From positions 1-64,000 of the forward strand of contig CABYYJ010000001.1 of the NCBI GenBank assembly GCA_902523185.1: 64,000 nt of DNA, read 5' to 3'. This DNA is from an uncultured Pelagibacteraceae bacterium (lineage in GTDB: Bacteria; Pseudomonadota; Alphaproteobacteria; Pelagibacterales; Pelagibacteraceae). Made by a program: the position numbers and the translations under genes. Each line of letters opens with the position of its first letter. The first letter of the stretch is position 1. The notes below the pieces were generated by a model that ran no database searches, was not told where the DNA came from, and worked only from the letters and a program-made list of their open reading frames with translations. Below are positions 1-8,729 of this stretch, in pieces.

Positions 1-1146
1 GAAAGTGACTCTATTAAGAGAAAAGAAAGGATAAAAAATATTGATATAGAGTTAGAAAACTGGGGAAATTTGAAAGTAAATTCAGAAAAGATGATTTCTG
101 AATTAAATGATAGAACAAACAAAATAAAAATAGAAATTAACGAAAATCAGAAAAATCCTGAAAGAATAGCTACATCAAAAGGGCAAAATTTACAAAACCT
201 AGAAAATATCAAAAAAAGAAATGAAGAAATCGAGAATGAATTAGTAGAAGCTGAAAAAAAATATAGTGCAATAAATGAAAATCTTCGAGAAATTCAATTG
301 AAACTTTCTGATCTTAAAGAAAGTAAAGCAAGAAACGAGGCTACAATTGAAGGTATTGAAAATAGAAAAAAAGACTTACTATATTCAGTGCAAAATGAAT
401 TAAATATTAATGAAGAAACATCTATTTTACCTCAATCAGATTTAAATAATATAGATGAAAAAAATTTTCCTAGTATTGAAGAACAAACACTTAAAATTGA
501 AATGACAAAAAAACAAAGAGAATCCCTTGGATCAGTCAATTTAAGAGCTGATGAGGAAACAAAAAAATATGAATCAGAAATAAAAAAAATGGAGGATGAT
601 AGGGCTGATCTATACTCAGCTATAGTAAAATTAAAAACGAGTATAGAAGAATTAAATCAAAAAGGAAGAGAGCGCTTATTAGAGGCTTATACAAAAGTAA
701 ATAGAAAATTTAGTGAAGTTTATACAAAACTTTTTAATGGAGGAACCGCAAAAATTGAATTGGTCGACGCAGAAGACCCTTTAGAGGCTGGTTTAGAAAT
801 GTTCGTTTCTCCTCCAGGAAAAAGATTGCAATCAATAACTTTGTTATCTGGCGGTGAACAAGCATTAACAGCTTTATCTTTGATTTTTGCTGTTTTTTTA
901 GTAAATCCTTCCCCTATTTGTGTTTTAGATGAAGTCGACGCTCCTTTAGATGATGCAAATGTTACAAGATTTTGTGGATTATTAGATGAACTTACAAAGA
1001 TTACTAATACAAAATTTATAATTATTACTCATCACGCTTTAACAATGTCACGAATGGATAGGTTGTATGGTGTCACTATGGCTGAACAAGGAGTAAGTCA
1101 ACTTGTATCAGTTGATTTACAAAGAGCAGAGGAATTAGTTGCATAA
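1..1146 (+). CDS. smc: Chromosome segregation ATPase SMC, C-terminal part (5' end outside window)
   Basis: The frame is open from base 1, so this is a partial gene. The visible 381 residues are a K/E-rich coiled coil followed by the C-terminal half of an ABC-type ATPase head. The signature LLSGGEQ lies at about nt 841-861, the Walker B stretch [13 protein letters not shown] at about nt 916-954, and the H-loop region IIITHH at about nt 1018-1035. SMC proteins use this head, paired with the N-terminal half, to drive loop formation and chromosome organisation in the nucleoid. The hinge and N-terminal Walker A are not in the window. atpI follows after 15 bases on the same strand, with no visible terminator between. 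Confidence 0.93.
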   Translation, partial: ESDSIKRKERIKNIDIELENWGNLKVNSEKMISELNDRTNKIKIEINENQKNPERIATSKGQNLQNLENIKKRNEEIENELVEAEKKYSAINENLREIQLKLSDLKESKARNEATIEGIENRKKDLLYSVQNELNINEETSILPQSDLNNIDEKNFPSIEEQTLKIEMTKKQRESLGSVNLRADEETKKYESEIKKMEDDRADLYSAIVKLKTSIEELNQKGRERLLEAYTKVNRKFSEVYTKLFNGGTAKIELVDAEDPLEAGLEMFVSPPGKRLQSITLLSGGEQALTALSLIFAVFLVNPSPICVLDEVDAPLDDANVTRFCGLLDELTKITNTKFIIITHHALTMSRMDRLYGVTMAEQGVSQLVSVDLQRAEELVA

Positions 1147-1161
1147 AAAAAAAGTAAAATA

Positions 1162-1446
1162 ATGACAGTGCCAGAGGACTTCAAAACTCGCCTAAAAATT
1201 GCAAAATCAAAAATAAAAAACCACCTTAACAAAGATCAAGAAAAAAGAGGGACATTTATGGGTAATGCGTTTAAATTAGGCACTGAATTAGTTGCTGCAG
1301 TGGGTGTTGGGACAATTATTGGGTTTATTTTAGATAGCTGGTTTGATACTAAACCTTGGTTAATAATAATCTTCTTTTTTTTGGGATCGGCAGCAGGAAT
1401 GTTAAATGTAATACGTACAGCTAACAAAATGCAAAAAAAGGATTAG
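1162..1446 (+). CDS. atpI: ATP synthase F0 accessory protein AtpI
   Basis: A 94-residue protein with a charged N-terminal third (lysine-rich, residues 1-35) and two predicted membrane helices (about 42-59 and 66-84). The pattern GTELVAAVGVGTIIGFILD, followed by a short turn with W and a second glycine-rich helix ending in N-x-x-R, is typical of the AtpI/AtpZ family. This family helps assemble the c-ring or move ions near F0. It is the first gene of the F0 cluster, 9 bases before atpB, which supports the call more than sequence alone would. Start ATG at 1162 follows a purine-rich stretch. Confidence 0.85.
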   Translation: MTVPEDFKTRLKIAKSKIKNHLNKDQEKRGTFMGNAFKLGTELVAAVGVGTIIGFILDSWFDTKPWLIIIFFFLGSAAGMLNVIRTANKMQKKD

Positions 1447-1455
1447 AAAGTTTTT

Positions 1456-2190
1456 ATGGCAAGCAATCCAATGGAACAATTTACGGTATACAGAATCGGA
1501 CCTGAAATTAAAATTGCAGGAATAGATTTGTCTTTTACTAATGCAAGTTTATTTATGGTAATTAGCGCTTCAATAGTTTTATTATTTTTATTTTTAGGCT
1601 CAAAAGAAAAAAAGATTATCCCAAATAAAATACAACTTATTTCTGAAATGTTTTATAAATTTGTTGCCAAGATGATAAGTGATACAGCTGGGCCAAAAGC
1701 AAAACCTTACTTTCCATTTATATTTAGTCTATTTATGTTTGTTTTATTTTGTAATATGGTAGGAATGCTTCCATATTCATTTACTGTAACTAGTCATATA
1801 ATTGTTACTTTAATTTTGGCATTATTTATATTTGTGGCAGTTACTGTTATTGGTTTTATTAAACACGGCTTTAAATACTTAAGTATTTTTGTTCCAAGCG
1901 GTGTTCCGGCAGTACTTTTGCCATTAATCACTATCATTGAAATTATTTCTTATTTAAGTAGACCGGTAAGTTTATCGGTTCGTTTGTTCGCAAACATGAT
2001 GGCTGGTCACACTATGTTAAAAGTTTTTGGAGGATTTGTGGTTAGCTTGGGAATACTAGGAGGATGGTTACCACTTAGTTTTTCAGTGGCATTAACTGGC
2101 TTGGAAATTTTGGTAGCTTTTTTACAAGCTTATGTTTTTGCAATATTAACCTGTATCTATTTAAATGATGCATTAAATTTACACCATTAA
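1456..2190 (+). CDS. atpB: ATP synthase F0 subunit a
   Basis: A 244-residue, highly hydrophobic protein with about five or six membrane helices, normal for bacterial subunit a. It forms the two proton half-channels beside the c-ring in the inner membrane. The essential stator arginine is R176 in LSVRLFANMMAGH, the family hallmark. The Q/Y-containing last helix (FLQAYVFAILTCIYL, about 222-236) is also typical. The neighbours atpI and atpE confirm the operon. The F1 genes are not in the window, so F0 and F1 are split as in many alphaproteobacteria. Confidence 0.97.
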   Translation: MASNPMEQFTVYRIGPEIKIAGIDLSFTNASLFMVISASIVLLFLFLGSKEKKIIPNKIQLISEMFYKFVAKMISDTAGPKAKPYFPFIFSLFMFVLFCNMVGMLPYSFTVTSHIIVTLILALFIFVAVTVIGFIKHGFKYLSIFVPSGVPAVLLPLITIIEIISYLSRPVSLSVRLFANMMAGHTMLKVFGGFVVSLGILGGWLPLSFSVALTGLEILVAFLQAYVFAILTCIYLNDALNLHH

Positions 2191-2194
2191 AAAA

Positions 2195-2200
2195 AGGAGG
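2195..2200 (+). promoter_or_regulatory. Strong Shine-Dalgarno of atpE
   Basis: AGGAGG, a perfect anti-16S core, lies 4 bases before the atpE ATG at 2205. Most genes in this window have weak or no recognisable ribosome binding site. A strong one here fits the need for many more c subunits than other F0 subunits. Confidence 0.75.
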
Positions 2201-2204
2201 AAAA

Positions 2205-2432
2205 ATGGAGTTAGAAGCGGCAAAAATGATTGGAGCAGGTCTTGCTGCAATCGCATTAGCTGGAGCTGGAGTAGGTATCGGAATTATTTTCGGTAATTAC
2301 TTATCTGGGGCGATGAGAAATCCGTCTGCAGCTCAAAAACAATTTCCAAACTTACTGTTGGGATTTGCTTTAGCAGAGGCAACTGGATTATTTGGACTTG
2401 TTGTGGCTTTAATTATTTTATTTGCATTTTAG
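2205..2432 (+). CDS. atpE: ATP synthase F0 subunit c
   Basis: A 75-residue hairpin of two membrane helices that forms the rotor ring of ATP synthase. The conserved polar loop R38-N39-P40 is present. The ion-carrying carboxylate is E58 in LLGFALAEATGLFGL. Helix 1 has the glycine pattern AGAGVGIGIIFG for tight ring packing. I see no glutamine in helix 1 of the kind found in sodium-binding c subunits, so proton coupling is the reasonable inference. The gene has an unusually strong ribosome binding site (AGGAGG, 2195-2200) and ends 10 bases before atpF'. Confidence 0.97.
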   Translation: MELEAAKMIGAGLAAIALAGAGVGIGIIFGNYLSGAMRNPSAAQKQFPNLLLGFALAEATGLFGLVVALIILFAF

Positions 2433-2442
2433 TAAATTAAAT

Positions 2443-3018
2443 ATGAAGAGTGTTCTTGGATCTGTAATAGCTTGTATAGCTATAGACACTAATTTGTTTG
2501 CGGCTGAGGCTGGAATGCCTCAGCTTGATCCAACCTATTGGGCGTCTCAAGCTTTTTGGTTAATTTTAGTTTTTGTGATTCTCTACATTTCAATATCGAA
2601 GTTTTATTTGCCAAAGATTAAAAGTAATTTAGTCAATAGGGAGAATAAAATTAGTAAGGATCTAGAAGATGCAAATGATTTGAAGGAAAAGTCTGACTCA
2701 AAAATTAAAGAGTATGAAATTATCTTAGAAAATGCAAAAAGAGAGGTATCTAAGATACATTTCGAGTCAAAAAATAATTTGGATAAAAATATTCAATTAA
2801 AAAAAGAAGAAATGGAAAAAGAAATTGAAAAAGAAATTTTAAAAGCACAAAAAGAAATCTCTGATCTGAAAAAAAGTTCAATATCTTCCATTCAAAATAT
2901 TTCTAAAAATATTGCATCTGATATTATTCAAAATATATCTGGTGATAAACTTAACGAAAGCAGCATTAAAGCAGCTGTTGAAGAAATTTCAAAAAAAAAT
3001 ATCAATAGATACTTATGA
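2443..3018 (+). CDS. atpF': ATP synthase F0 subunit b' (peripheral stalk)
   Basis: A 191-residue protein with an N-terminal hydrophobic stretch, a membrane helix at about 33-52 (QAFWLILVFVILYISISKFYLP), then a long charged helix rich in K and E that forms one strand of the stator stalk. I place the start at ATG 2443. An upstream TTG at 2422 would overlap atpE and adds only seven residues. Having two b-type genes in tandem (b' and b) is typical of alphaproteobacteria and other phototroph-related lineages. The protein reads MPQLDPTYWASQ before the helix, the usual b' start of the mature part. The stop overlaps the start of atpF. Confidence 0.9.
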   Translation: MKSVLGSVIACIAIDTNLFAAEAGMPQLDPTYWASQAFWLILVFVILYISISKFYLPKIKSNLVNRENKISKDLEDANDLKEKSDSKIKEYEIILENAKREVSKIHFESKNNLDKNIQLKKEEMEKEIEKEILKAQKEISDLKKSSISSIQNISKNIASDIIQNISGDKLNESSIKAAVEEISKKNINRYL

Positions 3019-3512
3019 CACTAGACGCAACTTTTTGGGTAACTGTTTCTTTTTTTATTTTTATAGGAATTTTGATCTATTTTAAGATACCCCAGAAAGT
3101 AAGGGAAATTCTTGAACAAAATATTTTAAGTATCAAAAACCAAATTGACGAGGCTGAAAAACTTAAAGAAGACGCTAAAAATATTTTGACCGAACACGAA
3201 AGAAAAATTAGTAATTCAAAAAGAGAAGTGAAAGAGATGATAGGTAAAGCCAACGAAGAAGCAGAGAAAAATGTAATTAATGCTAATAAGACTTTTCATA
3301 ACTTCATGGAAAACAAGAAGAAAAATGCAGAGGAGAGAATAAAACAACTCAAAAATCAGGCAGAAAAAGATATTAAAAATGCTTCTGTTAAAATAGCTAT
3401 AGAGTCAGTTGAAAAACTGATAAAAAACTCACTTGATAAGAGCAAATTAGATAAAATTTACAGTGCTAGTATCGAAGAAACAAAATTAGCACTTAAGAAA
3501 AAATCCAGTTAG
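3015..3512 (+). CDS. atpF: ATP synthase F0 subunit b (peripheral stalk)
   Basis: A 165-residue protein with one N-terminal membrane helix (about 5-25) followed by a long alpha-helical, K/E-rich stalk (about 30-160). It forms the second strand of the stator with b' and links subunit a to F1. It starts inside the last codons of atpF' (ATGA overlap), which implies translational coupling. The next gene, crtI, begins 15 bases after the stop with no hairpin between, so the carotenoid genes may share this transcript. Confidence 0.92.
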   Translation: MTLDATFWVTVSFFIFIGILIYFKIPQKVREILEQNILSIKNQIDEAEKLKEDAKNILTEHERKISNSKREVKEMIGKANEEAEKNVINANKTFHNFMENKKKNAEERIKQLKNQAEKDIKNASVKIAIESVEKLIKNSLDKSKLDKIYSASIEETKLALKKKSS

Positions 3513-3527
3513 TATAGGCCATATAAA

Positions 3528-4994
3528 ATGGCAAAAAAAACAACTGTTATTGGTTCTGGTTTTGGGGGCCTGGCTGCTGCGCTAAGGTTAAAAGCTAAAG
3601 GTCATAAAGTTACTTTAGTAGAAAAACATCCTGATCTAGGTGGTCGAGCTAGGGTTTTTAAAAAAGGTCAATTTATTTACGATGGCGGTCCAACTGTAAT
3701 AACTGCCCCATACCTATTTGAAGAATTATTTTCACTTTTTAATAAAAATATTTCTGACTACGTAGAAATAGTGCCTTTAGATTTATGGTACAGATTTGTA
3801 TTTAGTGATGGGGATACGTTTGATTACAATGGTGATGATAAATCTATGGCAGAACAAGTTAAAAAATTTAATCCAACTGATTATGACGGATATAAAAATT
3901 TAGTGAATTTTACTGAAAAAATCTTTGATAAAGGTTTTACGGATTTATCTGACAAGCCGTTTAATAATTTGAGCTTTATGATGAAGCAAATTCCATCTTT
4001 ATTAAAATTAAAAAGTTATAAGTCAGTTTATAGTTTAGTTTCGAACTATATATCTGATGAAAAATTAAGAAGAGTATTTAGTATGCACCCTCTTTTAGTT
4101 GGTGGAAATCCTTTTAGTACTACTTCGATATATACGTTGATTTTATTTTTAGAAAAAAAATGGGGCATTCATTACTCGATGGGAGGAACAGGAAGCGTCG
4201 TTAATGCTTTAGAAAGACTTATGATTGAGGAAAATATCAAAATTATTAAAAATGCTGAAGTTACTGAAATACTCACAGAAAACAAAAAGGTTAAGGGTGT
4301 AAAAATCAATAATTCTAAAATAATTAATAGCGACTATGTAGTTTGTAACTCCGATCCCCCAAATGTTTACAACAACTTAATAAAATCAAAAGAAGATTAT
4401 GATTTTTTGTTTAAACAAAAAATGAGAAGAATGGATTATTCAATGGGTTTATTTGTTTATTATTTTGGATCTAAAAAAAAATTTAACGATGTTGCTCATC
4501 ACACAATTTATTTTGGGGAAACTTATGAGAAGCATCTTGATAAAATCTTTGAAAAGAAAATACTATCTGATGATATAAGTTATTATTTACATCGACCATC
4601 TGCAACAGATCCTAATATGGCTCCAGAAGGCCAAGATGCTTTTTATGTATTGGTTCCAGTTCCAAATAATTTATCTAAAGTTAATTGGATAGCAGAAGGT
4701 GATAAATTTAAAGATTTAGTTTTAGATAAAATGGATAAAACTATTTTACCTGGTATTAAAGAGAATGTGGTAAGCGATTTTTATTTAACGCCTGACTATT
4801 TCGAAACAGATCTTGCAACCCTTTATGGATCTGGATTTTCAATTCAACCAAAATTTTCTCAGTCGGCTTATTTCAGATTTCATAATCAATCTGAAATATA
4901 TAAAAATTTATACTTTGTAGGAGCTGGTACACATCCAGGCGCTGGTATGCCCGGGGTTCTTTCTTCAGCAAAAGTTTTAGATAATTTATTTTAA
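3528..4994 (+). CDS. crtI: Phytoene desaturase CrtI
   Basis: A 488-residue flavoprotein of the bacterial CrtI family, which turns colourless phytoene into lycopene through four desaturations at the membrane. The N-terminal FAD-binding fingerprint GSGFGG (residues 9-14) is followed by the acidic end of the second strand in VEKHPDLGGRAR. The C-terminal FAD signature NLYFVGAGTHPGAGMPGV is present. Length matches CrtI (about 490-510). It heads crtI-crtB-crtY-blh, the set needed to make retinal from geranylgeranyl diphosphate. No crtE is present here, so the GGPP source must be encoded elsewhere. The stop overlaps the crtB start (TAATG). Confidence 0.93.
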   Translation: MAKKTTVIGSGFGGLAAALRLKAKGHKVTLVEKHPDLGGRARVFKKGQFIYDGGPTVITAPYLFEELFSLFNKNISDYVEIVPLDLWYRFVFSDGDTFDYNGDDKSMAEQVKKFNPTDYDGYKNLVNFTEKIFDKGFTDLSDKPFNNLSFMMKQIPSLLKLKSYKSVYSLVSNYISDEKLRRVFSMHPLLVGGNPFSTTSIYTLILFLEKKWGIHYSMGGTGSVVNALERLMIEENIKIIKNAEVTEILTENKKVKGVKINNSKIINSDYVVCNSDPPNVYNNLIKSKEDYDFLFKQKMRRMDYSMGLFVYYFGSKKKFNDVAHHTIYFGETYEKHLDKIFEKKILSDDISYYLHRPSATDPNMAPEGQDAFYVLVPVPNNLSKVNWIAEGDKFKDLVLDKMDKTILPGIKENVVSDFYLTPDYFETDLATLYGSGFSIQPKFSQSAYFRFHNQSEIYKNLYFVGAGTHPGAGMPGVLSSAKVLDNLF

Positions 4995-5842
4995 TGAAAA
5001 GTAATTTATTAAAAAAACACGCTAAATCTTTTTATTGGGCAAGCTTTTTCCTTTCAAATAGTACATTAGACAAATGTTCATCTTTATATAATTTCTGCAG
5101 AACATTAGACGATATAGTTGATGATGATAATACTCTTAGTGTGAAGAAAGAAATTTTCTCAAAATTTAAAAAAGATTTTGAGAATAAAAATCTAGATAAT
5201 CAAATTATAAAAGATATGTGGTCACTAATTGATAGTGAAGGTATTTCTTATCAAATAGTTATTGATTTATTTGATGGAGTTAAAACAGACTTGGAGGAAA
5301 AAGTAGTGATTAATTCGAAAAAAGATTTAATTGTTTATTCTTACAGAGTTGCTGGAACAGTTGGATTAATGATGTCAAAAATAATGAAAGTAAAAAATAA
5401 GGAGGCTTTAAAAGGTGCGATTGATCTCGGTATAGCCATGCAGCTTACTAATATTGCTAGAGATGTTTGTGAGGATAAAGCCCGTAATAGACAGTATATT
5501 GAACACAATTTTTCATCAATTAGAGCTATTATAAATGAGTCTAAAGCTTTTTACGAAAAATCATTTACATCTATTAGCAGCATACCATTTAAATCAAGAT
5601 TTTCAGTTATTGTCGCAAGAAGAGTTTATAGAAAGATAGGTGACTACATTCTCAAACAAAAAAATATAGATAATTATAATAAAGCTGGCAAAATTTATGT
5701 CCCTGTATTTGAAAAGGTAATTCAGACTTTTTTATCTATTATTGACTTCATTAAACTATTATTCATAAAAAATTTAAATTACGACAATCAATTAAATCAT
5801 AATATTTTAGAACAAGAGATTAATTTGAATGAAAGAATTTGA
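4994..5842 (+). CDS. crtB: Phytoene synthase CrtB
   Basis: A 282-residue squalene/phytoene synthase. It joins two geranylgeranyl diphosphates into phytoene. The first aspartate-rich metal site is DDIVDDD (residues 39-45). The second is carried in LTNIARDVCEDKARNRQYI, matching the NxxxD region of the family. Its start overlaps the last base of the crtI stop codon (TAATG) and its end overlaps crtY by 14 bases, so the crt genes look like one translationally coupled unit. The C-terminal about 30 residues are hydrophobic and then polar, slightly unlike the core family. Confidence 0.92.
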   Translation: MKSNLLKKHAKSFYWASFFLSNSTLDKCSSLYNFCRTLDDIVDDDNTLSVKKEIFSKFKKDFENKNLDNQIIKDMWSLIDSEGISYQIVIDLFDGVKTDLEEKVVINSKKDLIVYSYRVAGTVGLMMSKIMKVKNKEALKGAIDLGIAMQLTNIARDVCEDKARNRQYIEHNFSSIRAIINESKAFYEKSFTSISSIPFKSRFSVIVARRVYRKIGDYILKQKNIDNYNKAGKIYVPVFEKVIQTFLSIIDFIKLLFIKNLNYDNQLNHNILEQEINLNERI

Positions 5843-6896
5843 TTATATTATTATTGGAGGTGGGTGCGCGGGTTTATCTTTAGCCTATGAGCTTGAAATA
5901 AATGATAAATTAAAGGACAAAACTTTAGCAATAATTGAAACTCGTGAAGAGTATAAGAGAGATAAAACTTGGTCATTCTGGAAAGTATTCGATCATAATT
6001 TTGAAGATTGTGTAATTAAAAGTTGGAATAATTTTACAATTAATACTGCTGAAAACTCTAATGAATTAACAAGCAAACAATTTCCTTACCAAAGTATCGA
6101 TAGCGGAAAATTTTATAAAAAGATAAATTCTAAACTTTCCAAAAATTCCAATATTATTTTTTTCAGAAATCTTAACAAAGTCAATTCAGAAAATTCAATA
6201 ATTTTTAATAGTGTTTTTGAAAAAGAACTTGATAAATCTGAATTATGGCAACACTTTCAAGGTATCGAGATAGAGACACCTAAGAACATTTTTGATGAGG
6301 AAATAATAAACTTAATGGATTTTAATTGTGATCAGAGAAAAGAAGTGCATTTTTTCTACACATTGCCATTCAGCAAAAATAAAGCTTTGATTGAAACTAC
6401 TTGGTTATCAGATTTAGAGGATCAGAGCCTCAGAGATTATGACCTTCAGTTGGAAAATTATATTGAGAATAATCTGGGTATTAAAAATTATAAAATAAAT
6501 TTTACTGAAAAAGGAGCTATACCACTCTTTTCTCCATCATTAAGTAAAAATAATAAAATAATTAATATTGGATCAGCTGGAGGAATGACTCGGTTAAGCA
6601 CAGGTTACACTTTTTTAAACATCCAAGAACATAGTCGTTATATTGTAAAAAACATTGAAAATATTAATAAAGCAAAAATATTCTCCATAGGAAAAAAATA
6701 TCAATTTTTAGATAAAGTATTTCTGAGAGTATTAGAAAAATATCCCGAAAAGATGCCTAAAATTTTTTTTAATATGTTTAAAACTTCTCCAAATACAATT
6801 ATAAAATTTTTATCAAGTAAAAGCAATATTATTGAAGACATAAATATTATTAGTAAAATGCCAAAATTAATTTTTTTAAAAGTATTGTTTAACTAA
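5829..6896 (+). CDS. crtY: Lycopene beta-cyclase CrtY
   Basis: A 355-residue flavin-dependent cyclase that closes both ends of lycopene to give beta-carotene. The dinucleotide-binding site is IIIGGGCAG (residues 7-15). The CrtY-type motif DKTWSFW lies at about residue 46. A C-terminal conserved stretch GSAGGMTRLSTGYTF matches the second conserved block of the CrtY/CrtL superfamily. Length is slightly below the usual 380-390. The gene overlaps crtB at its start, and blh begins in the last base of its stop. The product is the direct substrate of the next enzyme. Confidence 0.9.
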   Translation: MKEFDYIIIGGGCAGLSLAYELEINDKLKDKTLAIIETREEYKRDKTWSFWKVFDHNFEDCVIKSWNNFTINTAENSNELTSKQFPYQSIDSGKFYKKINSKLSKNSNIIFFRNLNKVNSENSIIFNSVFEKELDKSELWQHFQGIEIETPKNIFDEEIINLMDFNCDQRKEVHFFYTLPFSKNKALIETTWLSDLEDQSLRDYDLQLENYIENNLGIKNYKINFTEKGAIPLFSPSLSKNNKIINIGSAGGMTRLSTGYTFLNIQEHSRYIVKNIENINKAKIFSIGKKYQFLDKVFLRVLEKYPEKMPKIFFNMFKTSPNTIIKFLSSKSNIIEDINIISKMPKLIFLKVLFN

Positions 6897-7801
6897 TGGA
6901 AAATATTAACTTTAAGCACTCAATTATATTTTTTAATTTTTGTATTTTAATAAGTCCTCTTTATCTAACGGTCAATTTTGAACCAGTTATATTTTGCTTG
7001 TTTTTAATTTTAATTTTGGGAATTTCTCACGGTGCATTAGATAATATCAAAGGAAAAAGGCTTTTAAAATTATTTGGATATAAACAAACTGTATCCTTTT
7101 ATTTTACCTATATATTAATTTCATCATTAATAATAATATTCTGGTTAATATTTCCTAATACAATTTTATTGATATTTTTAATTGTGGCCGCATATCATTT
7201 TGGAAAGGAAGATACAGTATTTTTTTTTAGAAAAAAGTTTTTCATATCTGAGTGTTTATTCTTCTTAAAAGGATCAACAGTGATTATGACTCCGCTCTTA
7301 TTTAAAAGAGAAGAAACTAATGAAATATTTAGGATTCTAAATTTTAATGTTTTTGAATCAGGATTTTTTAGTAATGAATTTTTAATTGGAATGTTATGTC
7401 TTGGTTTTTTATCATCTATGTACATTTCAAAAAAAGAGAACACGAATTTAAAAGGTGTCATGATCATGGACTTCTTTTCTATAATCATACTTAATCTTTT
7501 TTTGTCACCTATTTTAGCTTTCACTCTTTATTTTTGTTTTCTTCACTCAATAAGGCATTCGATTACTCTAATTTTTGAGTTAGATAGATCTTTTAAGCCA
7601 GGACTTAAAAAATTTATAATTAAAGCTATCCCATTAACTTTTGTAACTGCAGTAATATTTTTATTTGTAATATATTTTTTAAATAATTTTTATAAGCTTG
7701 ATGAGGCTATTTATAAGGTAATATTTATTGGTTTGGCGTCACTTACTTTTCCGCATATATTGTTAGAATATTTTTTAGAAAAAAATGAAAAAAGAACTTA
7801 A
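6896..7801 (+). CDS. blh: Beta-carotene 15,15'-dioxygenase, Brp/Blh family
   Basis: A 301-residue integral membrane protein with about seven or eight helices, matching the Brp/Blh family. These enzymes split beta-carotene into two retinals using iron. Histidines in family-typical places are visible: SHGALDN near residue 44, AYHFGKED near 100, the pair in FLHSIRHS near 220, and TFPHILLE near 285. These are the likely metal ligands. It follows crtY directly and overlaps ispH by 17 bases. Retinal is the chromophore of proteorhodopsin, but no rhodopsin gene lies in this window. Confidence 0.9.
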   Translation: MENINFKHSIIFFNFCILISPLYLTVNFEPVIFCLFLILILGISHGALDNIKGKRLLKLFGYKQTVSFYFTYILISSLIIIFWLIFPNTILLIFLIVAAYHFGKEDTVFFFRKKFFISECLFFLKGSTVIMTPLLFKREETNEIFRILNFNVFESGFFSNEFLIGMLCLGFLSSMYISKKENTNLKGVMIMDFFSIIILNLFLSPILAFTLYFCFLHSIRHSITLIFELDRSFKPGLKKFIIKAIPLTFVTAVIFLFVIYFLNNFYKLDEAIYKVIFIGLASLTFPHILLEYFLEKNEKRT

Positions 7802-8729
7802 AATTTATTTAGCGTCACCAAGAGGATTTTGTGCTGGTGTTAAAAGAGCAATTGAAATAGTTGAAAAATCTATCAGCAAGTTTGGGGCTCCGGTGTATGT
7901 TCGTCATGAAATAGTGCATAACAAGCAGGTTGTTGAAGAATTAAAAGAAAAAGGTGCAATCTTCGTTGATGAATTATCTGATGTTGATGACGCAAGTAGA
8001 CCTGTAATTTTCTCAGCTCATGGGGTACCAAAGTCAGTCCCAGAAGAGGCTAAACAAAAAAATTTATCTTTTGTAGATGCAACTTGTCCATTAGTTTCAA
8101 AAGTTCACAGAGAGTCGGAACAGTTAAATAAAAATGGTTTCGATATATTATTAATAGGACATAAAAATCACCCTGAAGTAATTGGCACAATGGGTCAGCT
8201 TCCAAAAGGATCAATTAAACTAATCGAGACAATAAATGATGTTGATCTGCTGGAAGAAAACGATTTCAAAAAACCTCTTGCATATATTACTCAAACAACT
8301 CTGTCCGTAGATGATACAGCTGAAATAATTGAGGCTCTTAAAAATAAGTTTCCGAAAATTAAAGGTCCTATTAAAGAGGATATATGTTACGCAACTACTA
8401 ACAGACAGTCCGCTGTAAAAAAGATAGCTTCAAAGTGTGATATGTTTTTTATAGTGGGTAGTCGTAACTCTTCTAATTCAGTAAGACTAGTGGAAGTTGC
8501 AAAAAAAGCGGGTTGTAATAATTCCCATTTAATGCATTCTGAAAAAGAAATTCCTTTTAATGAAATAGAAAATTCTGAAACCATCGGAATATCTTCTGGA
8601 GCTTCTGCACCGGAAAAGCTTGTTCAAACTTTGTTGAAAAGTTTGAGAAAAAATAGAAATGTTTCTATTGAAGAAGTAATAGTTGCGGAAGAAAAGGTTG
8701 TATTTAAACTGCCGAAAGAACTCAATTAA
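7785..8729 (+). CDS. ispH: 4-hydroxy-3-methylbut-2-enyl diphosphate reductase IspH
   Basis: A 314-residue iron-sulfur enzyme that makes IPP and DMAPP, the last step of the MEP isoprenoid pathway. The three cluster cysteines sit in the expected motifs: RGFCAGV (C16), VDATCPLV (about C101) and EDICYATTNRQ (about C202). The family motifs SAHGVP, IGHKNHPEV and the TQTTLS segment are also clear. The start lies within the end of blh (17-base overlap), placing the supply of isoprenoid building blocks directly behind the carotenoid genes that use them. Confidence 0.96.
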   Translation: MKKELKIYLASPRGFCAGVKRAIEIVEKSISKFGAPVYVRHEIVHNKQVVEELKEKGAIFVDELSDVDDASRPVIFSAHGVPKSVPEEAKQKNLSFVDATCPLVSKVHRESEQLNKNGFDILLIGHKNHPEVIGTMGQLPKGSIKLIETINDVDLLEENDFKKPLAYITQTTLSVDDTAEIIEALKNKFPKIKGPIKEDICYATTNRQSAVKKIASKCDMFFIVGSRNSSNSVRLVEVAKKAGCNNSHLMHSEKEIPFNEIENSETIGISSGASAPEKLVQTLLKSLRKNRNVSIEEVIVAEEKVVFKLPKELN

